From NCBI RefSeq assembly GCF_024346755.1, contig NZ_AP024861.1, positions 992,001 to 1,056,000 on the forward strand: 64,000 nt of DNA, written 5' to 3'. Both the position numbers and the translations under genes were made by a program. The notes below the pieces were generated by a model. That model was given only the letters and a program-made list of their open reading frames with translations, made no database searches and had not been told where the DNA came from. Of the stretch, positions 9,901 through 16,551 are shown one piece after another. This DNA is from Vibrio aerogenes (GTDB lineage Bacteria > Pseudomonadota > Gammaproteobacteria > Enterobacterales > Vibrionaceae). The number at the start of each line of letters is the position of its first letter. Positions within the stretch are counted from its first letter, which is position 1.

Positions 9901-10826
9901 GTGACACCCTGATTGGTGAAGTCACCAATAGTGATTACAAAACCTACGTTTACGAGCCCGGCACCTTCCGCCCGCTGGCCCAAATCAGCGGTGAAGGCAG
10001 AAACAACGGGGAAGTCTATTACTACCATCTGGACCAAATCGGTACGCCCATCGAGCTGACGGATGTGCAGGGTCAAAGTGTCTGGTCGGTGCAATACCGC
10101 GCCTACGGGAACGTGCTGACCCAGCATGTGGAAGAAATACAAAGTGCACTACGCTTTCAGGGGCAGTATTATGACAGCGAAACCGGGCTTCATTACAACC
10201 GGCACCGTTATTACAGCCCCGGCACAGGCAGGTTCACGACGATTGACCCGATCGGTTTAGCCGGTGGCTTGAATAACTACCAGTATGTGCCGAACCCGAC
10301 GGGATGGGTGGATCCGTTGGGGTTGAGTAATGTACCGGGAGATGGGTGTTCAGATAATAATCAGCCAGAGATTGTGACTGATATTGATGAACAGCCTGAT
10401 AATGCGCCATTTAAAAAAGATGCGAATGGTCGATGGCATGATAAAAAAGGTCGTTATGTTGCACAGAGTTGGCCTCCGAATGATGGGTTTGCTACAAAAA
10501 ATGGTTCTGTGTTAAGAGAGCACATAACGTTACAACCGGGACATATGTTGGATCGTTTTGGTGGATGGTACGAAGATGGTGTGTTTAGAGATCTGGGAAG
10601 CTATTTCGCAGATATGGGAGTTCCATTTAAAAATAGAGCCCTACCTCCTGAAACTTTATCATCACCGTATCGTACATACAAAGTTGTTAAGCCGTTTGAG
10701 GTTGAAGCTGGTCCAATTGCTCCTTGGTTCGGTGATCCGGGTGGGGCAAGGCAGTATTTAGTACTCAAGTCTGAAGGTGGAGTCGAAGGATTAATTAAAT
10801 CCGGAAAAATAGAGCCTGTGGAGTAG
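6951..10826 (+). CDS. rhs: Rhs-repeat polymorphic toxin with C-terminal TNT-type NAD(P)+ glycohydrolase domain
   Basis: A 1291-aa Rhs effector. Residues 1-110 are lysine-rich with no PAAR motif visible. DDPISLVTGEELLTIPDMVLPG (about 105-126) starts the Rhs core, followed by dozens of YD repeats. The core ends in the self-cleavage region DPIGLAGGLNNYQYVPNPTGWVDPLGL (about 1100-1125). The C-terminal tail of about 167 residues has the layout of the tuberculosis necrotizing toxin family: WPPNDGF (W1174), LDRFG (R1202), RALPPE (R1229), APWFGDPGG and RQYL (Q1268). Those Arg and Gln positions are candidates for the NAD-binding residues of TNT. The tail is visibly more AT-rich than the core, as expected for swapped toxin modules. 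Predicted to deplete NAD in rival cells. Confidence 0.88.
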   Translation: MKKPKKWKHGKHVDVLAKLEEIVDLVKADAESNLPKLKKLTQHGEGRFSRDRIKDQTFNKAKHEKATMMERKVTSSTEAKMEKDKPHTANDSPETPAKKKHEKKENTECVDDPISLVTGEELLTIPDMVLPGALPFVFQRTYRTSACELNAGLGFGWGHTLAHRLEFKDGKALWHNDEYLSTAFPEPTAQCPQILNNLGEACIYLGAEPNQYILAAPEQPFYHFERRGDVARLVRLTDKYDNTLHLQYDNDDRVQAVLNPHGIALWVNYNEANLISSLELRTFSDTENGREWSTQRLLHQYQYNEHGQLIAERNEAGEGEHYSYDARNVITERVMAGGMAFGWEWEGEGKQVRCIKHWSNTGNHTELSWDEEARSVTVTYSDGSESIYQHDENAKLISTTDPDGAVTTNTYNEDGKLTSTTDALGHETQYIYDENGDLEWVIAPDGTATEMDYMAGRLFKVTRGEASWRYYYNDNGDICEKRDPLRRSTYYHYNPQGNLNRIVYPDGSEHQLSWNRLGMLIEEKYPDGTTSQYRHDISGRVIYQKSSIGGVTQYQWDEADRLVKLIQPNGKSKTFCYNAYGKVTEVMDETGRKTAYEYEENSHLLSRVTNPDGTSLSYLYDNPKRFVSQITNERGEAYNIDYFTNGLVKTETTFDGRQMHYEYDLLGQLTQKTEVGLEGTELVTGFVRDEMGRLREKVLPDGTKVAYDYDDNGNLISVDDGETPLGWKYDLLSRVTEEHQNWASNYFEYDAVGQVTKWQLPDAKVLQYQRGQGGLLNQISLDDHVLTQHLYQNGMESRRTQGAVTSSFEYDAQGRLTHQSQSVSGRQTRTRDYGYDALGNLSQIADSRFGDSYFDYDPLSRLKAVRGNLEEHFVHDATGNVLSQHLGRRQDELNLAEAGGNQLTFHGDSHYEYDEFGRLITEKRGKNQSLITRYEYDCQHRLTQASMPDGTIATYTYDAFGRRTKKVVTDKAQTTTTTEFMWQGDTLIGEVTNSDYKTYVYEPGTFRPLAQISGEGRNNGEVYYYHLDQIGTPIELTDVQGQSVWSVQYRAYGNVLTQHVEEIQSALRFQGQYYDSETGLHYNRHRYYSPGTGRFTTIDPIGLAGGLNNYQYVPNPTGWVDPLGLSNVPGDGCSDNNQPEIVTDIDEQPDNAPFKKDANGRWHDKKGRYVAQSWPPNDGFATKNGSVLREHITLQPGHMLDRFGGWYEDGVFRDLGSYFADMGVPFKNRALPPETLSSPYRTYKVVKPFEVEAGPIAPWFGDPGGARQYLVLKSEGGVEGLIKSGKIEPVE

Positions 10827-10830
10827 TGTT

Positions 10831-11049
10831 ATGAATGAAGATAAATTAATTAAAATTGACTTTGAAGTATCAAGTGGATATCCGGCAGGAAAAAAAATTT
10901 ATTATAAGTGTACAGTTTGTGGAGATGTTATTTTTTCACTACCAGAGCATTTTGCTGAATGTTCTTGTCAGAATATAACAGTGGATAGAGCTGGCGGTAG
11001 GTTATCTGTAGAGAAAAAAGATTGCTTGGAAGTATATAAAAAACGTTAG
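10831..11049 (+). CDS. Small four-cysteine protein, candidate immunity protein for the TNT toxin
   Basis: This 72-aa protein starts four bases after the Rhs stop, with GGAG inside the end of the toxin gene as its ribosome site. It has a CTVC pair (C27, C30) and a CSC pair (C44, C46), a zinc-ribbon-like arrangement, plus C65, and a basic C-terminus. No signal peptide or membrane segment is visible, so it should be cytoplasmic, as expected for a protein that blocks an NAD-consuming toxin at home. I know no named family; the immunity role rests on position. Confidence 0.75.
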   Translation: MNEDKLIKIDFEVSSGYPAGKKIYYKCTVCGDVIFSLPEHFAECSCQNITVDRAGGRLSVEKKDCLEVYKKR

Positions 11050-11066
11050 TCTATTGATTGAAAAAC

Positions 11067-11086
11067 ATCCCGGCTCCTGCCGGGAT
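11067..11086 (+). terminator. Possible terminator hairpin after the toxin-immunity pair
   Basis: A perfect 8-bp stem (ATCCCGGC / GCCGGGAT) with a TCCT loop lies 18 bases after the immunity stop. The following sequence TATAACT is only weakly T-rich, so termination would be inefficient. Confidence 0.4.
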
Positions 11087-11087
11087 A

Positions 11088-11290
11088 TAACTATCTGGTT
11101 CTCAGTAATTCTTTCCGGGCAACCTCTTTCATCCTGGCTATTGAAGCCGGTGCTTACCCGAAAGAGTCGGTGCCTGGCGGTGAAACTAAAGGTGGTGCAA
11201 AGGAAATTGCTGTGAAAGGAACTGAGAAAATATCACACGATAATGATATTAATGTTCTGAAATCTCAGTTTGACGATTCGGAGTATATTC
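11088..11290 (+). pseudogene. Possible displaced toxin-tail remnant
   Basis: Reading the frame of base 11170 gives an open stretch including AGAYPKESVPGGETKGGAKE and then VKGTEKISHDNDINVLKSQF, with no plausible Rhs core in front of it. Glycine-rich linkers of this kind occur before C-terminal toxin domains. It runs directly into the next gene, whose ribosome site lies inside it. I interpret it as the tail of a displaced toxin module; homology is not demonstrated. Confidence 0.3.
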
Positions 11291-11291
11291 A

Positions 11292-11726
11292 ATGTGTAAA
11301 GATTATGTTTCCTGTTTTTTTGAAGAGGGTGAGATCATTTCCTTTTTCAAAGGTGAAGGTGGATATTTTTATCGTGATCCCAACTGGGGAGAACACTTGT
11401 ATTATCCATCTCTTAGAATTGCATTAAGGGAAATAAATGGAGATACGGTAACATCTACAGATTTTATTAATGCCTTTGATCTTTTTGTTAGAAGTTTAGG
11501 TGATAATGAAGCTGATTCTGAGCACTTCTGGCAAAATATATACGCTTTCTATCTATGTCTGAAAAATAAAGATATTGATACAATAAGCGACTTTTTTGAA
11601 CCAGGTTATCCATGTATCACCGATGTGAGTAATTACTTCAATAGAGTCAAGAATAAATATGATTCCACATTTTATTTAGATGAAATAAAGAAAAAATTTC
11701 CTACGGCTGGCATCTTAAAGTTGTAA
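11292..11726 (+). CDS. Unknown 144-aa protein, candidate orphan immunity protein
   Basis: ATG start at 11292 with GGAG eight bases upstream. The protein is acidic, rich in aromatic residues (FFEEGEIISFFKG, WGEHLYYPSLRIALREI, SEHFWQNIYAFYLC), and has no signal peptide or membrane helix. It is AT-rich compared with the Rhs core. Its place just after a toxin-immunity pair and before a good terminator fits the orphan immunity genes often kept downstream of rhs loci. I do not recognise its family. Confidence 0.6.
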   Translation: MCKDYVSCFFEEGEIISFFKGEGGYFYRDPNWGEHLYYPSLRIALREINGDTVTSTDFINAFDLFVRSLGDNEADSEHFWQNIYAFYLCLKNKDIDTISDFFEPGYPCITDVSNYFNRVKNKYDSTFYLDEIKKKFPTAGILKL

Positions 11727-11763
11727 GAACTGACAAGTTTACATTCGAATCCCTTAAGAAAAC

Positions 11764-11797
11764 AGCCGGGTTGATCCAATCACTCCGGCTATTTTTT
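11764..11797 (+). terminator. Rho-independent terminator
   Basis: AGCCGG (11764-11769) pairs with CCGGCT (11785-11790), with A residues before the stem and TTTTTT right after it. It closes the T6SS effector and immunity region and separates it from minus-strand genes. Confidence 0.6.
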
Positions 11798-11800
11798 AAC

Positions 11801-11998
11801 TCACTCCACCGCCGCTTTTAACTGAGCCAGTTGTTCCCGTAATGCCTGCTTCTGCGGGTTGTCTGGGATCTGCACAATACAATCCTCTGTGATATTCACG
11901 GTGACTGGCGTACCAGTCCCAAACCCAGTCCCGGCCTCGCGCAGCCACTTGCCTTTAAGATGAAAATCCGGGGTGCTGGTATCGCCCCGGTTGGGGAT
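11801..11998 (-). pseudogene. SymE-like toxin remnant, N-terminally truncated
   Basis: Minus-strand frame ending with TGA at 11801-11803 reads PDFHLKGKWLREAG then GTGTPVTVNITEDCIVQI, the core of the SymE family (type I toxin fold related to AbrB; SymE is an SOS-induced RNA-cutting or nucleoid-binding protein). An in-frame TGA lies at 11999-12001 and no start codon with a ribosome site is present, so only about 66 codons survive. A small internal duplication (GGGACTGG twice, giving GTGFGTG) breaks the usual AGF-x-TG motif. SymE-like genes often neighbour rhs genes. Confidence 0.65.
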
Positions 11999-12007
11999 TC
12001 ACCGATA

Positions 12008-12910
12008 TTATTTGGAGGTGATCCTCTCCAAACAAACCTCTTCCGTCAGCATTTTCAACTTTTCCACTTCCTCAGACAGATACGTCAACTCTTCCACGGT
12101 AATTTCATAATGCTCAGAGTAACGGGCGTCCACATAAGCACGCCGCAAGCGGTGAAAACTACGGCGGTGGAATTGATTCTCTTTCGGGAATAGTTGAAGA
12201 AAGCGTTCATCCTGTTGGGCGCAGAAATGACAAAGTTTTTCGATATCGTGGGTTTTGGGAAGATAATTGGTGCAAACTAACAACGTACAGGCGAAAAATC
12301 GCTCCGAAGCTTGATGTAATTGAAAAGCAGCATTATTCAACCAGCCTTTATTTAATGCTGTTTCGTAAACAAAGAAAAACTCGTTTGCATTCTGAAAACA
12401 TTTTTGGAAATGCTTCTGAGCAATTTCCCGTCTTTCTTCATCCGTCAGGTTTCCCGGCACAGACAGCTCACGGCTATCGATGCTGTATAATTCTATGCCT
12501 TCTTCCCGGATATCCTGAAAGAAATACTGACCTTCCCTGAGCCATTGATTGACTTCTTTCAGCGTATGTACAATCACACCGACCGGAATTTTCTCAATTC
12601 GTCGTTTAATCCGGTCATCCGCCAGTTTCCACAGTTTGAGGTTTTCGACCAGTTCCATACGGTTGACGATCACCAGAATGTCGTAATCACTGATATAACC
12701 ATGTGCAGGGTCATACACCCAGCCGGGTTTTCCTTCGGCTGACGGCGGGCGGGCATAACTGCCAAACAGGATAATTTTCTGGATCTTAAAGCCGGATTGT
12801 TTACCGCTTTTCCCAGCGACAAATTCATCCACAGTATCACGCAGAATATCGGCAATGGCCTGAATATCCTGTTGTTTATGTTCGGGAAGGTGTTCGAGCG
12901 TCTTTTTCAT
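12008..12910 (-). CDS. Single-chain nucleotidyltransferase plus HEPN domain protein
   Basis: This 300-aa protein joins an N-terminal minimal nucleotidyltransferase domain (LFGSYARPP at 48-56, with the metal-binding SDYDILV Asp pair at D75 and D77) to a C-terminal HEPN domain (about 155-295, with FQLHQASERFFACTLL and RRAYVDARYSEHY). In HepT/MntA toxin-antitoxin pairs these are separate proteins, where the transferase AMPylates the HEPN RNase. Here the GS and DxD motifs are separated by a longer than usual insert, and the RxxxH near the C-terminus is not the canonical Rx4-6H. It may be an autoregulated toxin or a defence or stress protein. The 5' end of the gene is duplicated 1 kb upstream. Confidence 0.85.
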   Translation of the reverse strand: MKKTLEHLPEHKQQDIQAIADILRDTVDEFVAGKSGKQSGFKIQKIILFGSYARPPSAEGKPGWVYDPAHGYISDYDILVIVNRMELVENLKLWKLADDRIKRRIEKIPVGVIVHTLKEVNQWLREGQYFFQDIREEGIELYSIDSRELSVPGNLTDEERREIAQKHFQKCFQNANEFFFVYETALNKGWLNNAAFQLHQASERFFACTLLVCTNYLPKTHDIEKLCHFCAQQDERFLQLFPKENQFHRRSFHRLRRAYVDARYSEHYEITVEELTYLSEEVEKLKMLTEEVCLERITSK

Positions 12911-13082
12911 GCAAGGTATCGTACTACGGGGTGCTGATTGGGTAAATGGTGGTTTTGGTCGGAATCCGGGTTTTGCGGCGGATCACGGTTTTTGGTGAAA
13001 AGATTGTGTTTATCAAGGATGAGAATTCTTGAGTGGTTTCATTGATATGGAAGATTTTGGCAGGGGTGATGTCAGAAAATCC
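12816..13082. repeat. Direct repeat, copy 1
   Basis: About 267 bases that recur at 13816-14080, offset by exactly 1000 bases at the left edge, with only scattered differences. The copy contains the first 32 or so codons of the minus-strand nucleotidyltransferase-HEPN gene and about 170 bases of its upstream region. The two copies flank a 733-base unique segment with a GNAT gene. Confidence 0.9.
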
Positions 13083-13209
13083 AGATGGTGTATTTGGCAG
13101 AAAACTGATAAGTTCTTTTTATACAGATAGTTAACCGTACGCGTTTTTACTGGTCCAACGAGGTAAAAGCGCGTGCGCACGTATAAAATGTGATGTGCCC
13201 GGAGGAAAA

Positions 13210-13749
13210 ATGATAGATACGGCAAGGACTCGAATTGAAGTGATGTCCAGTAAGCATGCCTCAGATATGCTTGCATACGAACTCGAAAATCGTGAGCATT
13301 TAGCGCCATGGTCCCCACTTCGTACAGATGAATTTTATACTATAGACAACTGGCTATCTCTGTGTAAAAACAGTGAGTCTGCGTTTGAGAAAGGTAGTGA
13401 AGTTAAGTTTGTAGCATTGGATAAAGATGCAGGCGAAATTGTTGGTGTCTGCAATTTTACGGGTATAGTTCGCGGTGTTTTTCAAGCTTGCTTTTTAGGT
13501 TACTCCATTTCCAGAAAGTTTGAAGGTCAAGGTTATATGACCGAGATACTCGAAGCATCGATAGGTTACATGTTTGATATCGTTGGTCTTAACAGAATAA
13601 TGGCGAATTACATTCCACATAATGTAGCGAGTGAAAGAGTGCTGTTTAAACTAGGTTTCGAGAAAGAAGGTGTTGCCAGGAAGTACTTAAAAATTGCAGG
13701 ACAATGGGAAGACCATATCCTTACGTCCAAACTTAACGAACGTACATAA
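13210..13749 (+). CDS. GNAT acetyltransferase (RimJ/RimL-like)
   Basis: This 179-aa protein starts at the ATG at 13210, preceded by a strong GGAGG. It has the RimJ/RimL style layout: TRIEVMSSKHASDMLAYE at the start, GYSISRKFEGQGYMTEILEA carrying the acetyl-CoA loop, and a C-terminal NVASERVLFKLGFEKEGVARKY motif. The substrate may be a protein N-terminus or a small molecule. It sits inside the direct repeat, is AT-rich, and its preceding region holds a GC-rich imperfect hairpin (13140-13173). It looks like an acquired gene. Confidence 0.85.
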   Translation: MIDTARTRIEVMSSKHASDMLAYELENREHLAPWSPLRTDEFYTIDNWLSLCKNSESAFEKGSEVKFVALDKDAGEIVGVCNFTGIVRGVFQACFLGYSISRKFEGQGYMTEILEASIGYMFDIVGLNRIMANYIPHNVASERVLFKLGFEKEGVARKYLKIAGQWEDHILTSKLNERT

Positions 13750-13815
13750 CAAACGACTATGGCGTCAATAACTAAGTTTTAGCTATTTTCTTATAACCCA
13801 AAATGTAAGTTTCCG

Positions 13816-13910
13816 GCGACAAATCCATCCACAGTATCACGCAGAATATCGGCAATGGTCAGAATATCCTGTTGTTTATGTTCGGGAAGGTGTTCGAGCG
13901 TCTTTTTCAT
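13816..13910 (-). pseudogene. Truncated 5' copy of the nucleotidyltransferase-HEPN gene
   Basis: The minus strand from 13910 reads MKKTLEHLPEHKQQDILTIA and continues for about 32 codons nearly identical to the intact gene, then leaves homology at the repeat edge. It cannot make either domain. Its upstream (promoter) region is duplicated with it. Confidence 0.8.
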
Positions 13911-14080
13911 GCAAGGTATCGTACTACGGGGTGCTGATTGGGTAAATGGTCGGTTTTGTTGGAATTTGGGTTTTGCGGCGGATCACGGTTTTTTGGTGAA
14001 AAGATTGTGTTTATCAAGGATGAGAATTCTTGAGTGGTTTCATTGATGAAGATTCTGGCTGGGGTGATGTCAGAAAATCC
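13816..14080. repeat. Direct repeat, copy 2
   Basis: Second copy of the sequence at 12816-13082, slightly diverged by single-base changes and short indels. It starts right after the unique segment holding the GNAT gene. Divergence is low, so the duplication is fairly recent. Confidence 0.9.
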
Positions 14081-14377
14081 TTCTGGTGATCGCTGGTCGG
14101 AACAGTTTTGTAAGTGCATCCTGCGCATGATTTTTATAAAGGAAAGCTGACAAATTTTTCGTGAATTTGCCTCCTCATCTGTAGGGATATTTGATTGTTG
14201 TGCTACCTTTTGTTTATGAGGTGTTGAAGCCTGAGTAGTGGCATGTGAGCTGGTTGATTTAACTTATTTTTGCCCCAAAATAATTTAGCCTTAATTTCTC
14301 GAGATATGCTGTTTTCTCACAAATAACTGAGCACTATCAGTACGTGCTACAAAAATATAACAATTTAAGCAAGTAGG

Positions 14378-14408
14378 ACGCCTCAAGCGGCGCCACTTCT
14401 TGGGGCGT
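14378..14408. terminator. Hairpin between convergent transcripts
   Basis: ACGCCTCAAG (14378-14387) pairs with CTTGGGGCGT (14399-14408) with one G-T wobble, followed on the plus strand by TTATTAG. It lies just past the stop of the minus-strand FMN reductase. The rest of 14081-14377 shows no gene or repeat that I can identify. Confidence 0.4.
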
Positions 14409-14422
14409 TTATTAGTTCATAG

Positions 14423-14998
14423 TCACTTTATTCTATTCGCTAGCTTCGCCACTTTATTCAACCAAGCTTGCCTGGTATCACTATTAGAATTAATAACCGG
14501 ACCAAAGTAAGTCGAAGAAATATTTTTAATACCAGAAAAGCCCAAAATGGAGTGCTTTAACTGTTTATATATTGCATTCCCTGTGACGTACTTGTACCAA
14601 AAAGGTGGACTATCAAGTGTAACAATTAGTTCAGAAGTTCGTCCTTTCAGCAGCTTCTCAGGAATTGTTTTACCACCTACATATTTGAATGAAAAGCCAG
14701 GTAAAAAGGCTCTATCAATAGCACCTTTAAATTTTGCTGGTATCGTTCCCCACCAAACGGGGCTGACAATGACAACATGCTCTGCCCATTGAACCTTCTT
14801 TTGAAAATCCACTAGATCAGGTTCCAAGTCGGTAATTTTATCATATCCTTCGTCTAAACTTATTTCGAAATTCAAGTCACCTATATTTATTTGCTCAACT
14901 TTATGCTGTTCTTTCGCAACCGATATATACTGTTCAGCTAAAGATTTGCACAAGCTAGTAGGTTTGGGGTTCGCATTGATAACTAAAACTTTTTTCAT
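14423..14998 (-). CDS. NAD(P)H-dependent FMN/quinone oxidoreductase (flavodoxin-like fold)
   Basis: This 191-aa protein begins MKKVLVINANPKPTSLCKSLAE, the FMN-phosphate loop of the MdaB/YwrO/NQO-like family, and has PVWWGTIPAKFKGAIDRAFLPGF around residues 85-110 and a typical GRTSELIVTLDSPP strand. Such enzymes reduce quinones or other electrophiles with two electrons. An upstream in-frame extension to 15118 is open but its sequence does not resemble the family, so I use the ATG at 14998. It is downstream of an MFS gene on the same strand; together they may handle a toxic compound. Confidence 0.85.
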   Translation of the reverse strand: MKKVLVINANPKPTSLCKSLAEQYISVAKEQHKVEQINIGDLNFEISLDEGYDKITDLEPDLVDFQKKVQWAEHVVIVSPVWWGTIPAKFKGAIDRAFLPGFSFKYVGGKTIPEKLLKGRTSELIVTLDSPPFWYKYVTGNAIYKQLKHSILGFSGIKNISSTYFGPVINSNSDTRQAWLNKVAKLANRIK

Positions 14999-15114
14999 AA
15001 ACTTACATATCCGCATTAGGTAGAAAGTGTAGTGGTCAAGAAAATTGGCCACGGTCTTAGAGCTTTCCCAATATAACCGCTCCGATTTATTGGGAGTGAG
15101 TTCTCCATTTAAGC

Positions 15115-16356
15115 TCACGATGGGGATTGAGCCGGTTGCCTCATACTGTGTTCTTTCTCTTGGGTCTGAACGGGCTTGCGTAAGAGGATGAAGCTCAACA
15201 CAAAGATGGCGGCGCAGACGTAGAGCATCAGTGAAAAGCTCTTTTCACTCAGCAAACCAGAGGCGATCAGCGGGCCGCTCGCTAAGCCGATTGATGAAAC
15301 GACGGCCGCAATGGTAGAGAGCTTGCCACTTGGGTCCTGTTCAGCCGCGGCCGCCAATAAATAGGATTGAATGGCTGGCCAGGAGAAAAACAGCAGAGAC
15401 ATCGCGATGACATAAAACAGCGGTGTTAGTTGGGATGCGCTGAGTATGATAGCGGATGTCACCGACATGGCTACACCAGCAATGATCCAATACAAGCGCC
15501 CATAACGATTGCCGTTGATCACAGGTAACATGGCGCCGAGCAGCCCTAACAATCCAGTCGTCGCAATGTACACGCTGACATCGTCATTGCTGATGTTTGC
15601 ACCAAGGCCTATCAACCCGACATAAGCCCAAATGGCACTGGCCGCGATTTGGTAGGTTATGATCGCGAGCATCAGCAATAAGGCATTGTGTGATGTGCTA
15701 GGCACCGATGCAGTGCGGCCACTTATTGGTTGATTTGACGTTGAGTGTTTAAGAGAAAGCGCCGGTAAAAAAGGCAAAAACGCTAGGCTCAAGACTACGA
15801 ACGCTGCCATCACATAAAACACCGCATAGGCGTTTAATTGCGCTTCTAGTTCGGGTAAGAAATACATGACGATGGAGCCGATGCTGAACTGTATGAAGAG
15901 CAGGGTGCCAAAGGCGCGATCCGGGTTATTCAATCTGGCAAGAACAGCAAAGCCAATACCAAGACTCAGACCACCGAACGTGCCTGCTAAGAAGCGCCAG
16001 CCCAGCATCAGCGTGTAATTACTAACCCCTGATGTACTTGCCGATAGCTTACTTACCCATACTGTTGAGAGGTCAATCGCTGCCAATAACACTAAGAACA
16101 AGAACATGGCCGGTTGCCATTGAATACGTCGCACCAAAAAGATGGCAATTGTGCTGCCAATCAAACCACCATAGCCGTTGAGTGCAACGATTTGTCCGGC
16201 TTCTGCTTCATTGAGTCCGATGTTGCCGGCCAGTGCGTTAACCAGTCCCGGCATGAAGTTAATGTAGGAAAGCCCTGCCATAGTAATAAACGCCAGGAAT
16301 AAATAGGTCAGAGGGTGACCTGCGGGTAGTTTGTTTGAAATGAAGTGCTTCAACAT
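15115..16356 (-). CDS. MFS transporter
   Basis: A 413-aa inner-membrane protein with about 12 hydrophobic segments, including MAGLSYINFMPGLVNALAGN near the N-terminus, the loop GLIGSTIAIFLVRRIQWQPA between helices 2 and 3, and GWRFLAGTFGGLSLGIGFAVL. It matches the general MFS (YbfB/AraJ-like) pattern. It ends in a polar tail with KEHSMRQPAQSPS. It is transcribed divergently from a LysR gene that is probably its regulator, with a shared 195-bp control region. The substrate is unknown. Confidence 0.85.
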   Translation of the reverse strand: MLKHFISNKLPAGHPLTYLFLAFITMAGLSYINFMPGLVNALAGNIGLNEAEAGQIVALNGYGGLIGSTIAIFLVRRIQWQPAMFLFLVLLAAIDLSTVWVSKLSASTSGVSNYTLMLGWRFLAGTFGGLSLGIGFAVLARLNNPDRAFGTLLFIQFSIGSIVMYFLPELEAQLNAYAVFYVMAAFVVLSLAFLPFLPALSLKHSTSNQPISGRTASVPSTSHNALLLMLAIITYQIAASAIWAYVGLIGLGANISNDDVSVYIATTGLLGLLGAMLPVINGNRYGRLYWIIAGVAMSVTSAIILSASQLTPLFYVIAMSLLFFSWPAIQSYLLAAAAEQDPSGKLSTIAAVVSSIGLASGPLIASGLLSEKSFSLMLYVCAAIFVLSFILLRKPVQTQEKEHSMRQPAQSPS

Positions 16357-16447
16357 AAATTCTCAATCTCATTGATCTGTAAACGTCTATAGGTGAGGAT
16401 TTTATTAGCAGGGATGTGTTGGAAAAATAGGTCGATATCCCAATTAG

Positions 16448-16466
16448 TCATGAATACTATTCATGA
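16448..16466. promoter_or_regulatory. Probable LysR-type operator
   Basis: A perfect 19-base palindrome, TCATGAATA-C-TATTCATGA, lies between the divergent MFS and LysR genes. It fits the LysR box form T-N11-A with dyad symmetry (ATGAATACTATTCAT), so it is a likely binding site for the adjacent regulator. Confidence 0.6.
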
Positions 16467-16551
16467 ATCTTTCTTGGTATAGTCAATCACCAAATACGCG
16501 ACTTTTGTGTGTAGATGATGGATACACTTAGCTTACGGATACTCTCAATTT

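Noticed and set aside
9528..10142. 204-codon minus-strand frame inside the Rhs core
   Set aside because: Shadow of the YD repeats; no start signal and no recognisable fold.
6951..10300. CRISPR-like repetition in the rhs gene
   Set aside because: The repetition is the protein-level YD repeat, irregular at DNA level and fully coding.
13745..13800. Possible attC start (TAACAAACG) right after the GNAT gene
   Set aside because: Only the left few bases resemble a Vibrio attC; no matching GTTRRRY end and no stem could be found.
14350..14412. attC-like TAACAATTTAAG followed by a hairpin and GGGCGTT
   Set aside because: The 7-mers do not fit RYYYAAC and GTTRRRY; the hairpin is better explained as a transcript end.
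14999..15118. N-terminal extension of the FMN reductase to a GTG overlapping the MFS stop
   Set aside because: The extension has no family similarity and the FMN-binding loop starts at the ATG at 14998. Its sequence may be an IS end relic but this cannot be shown.
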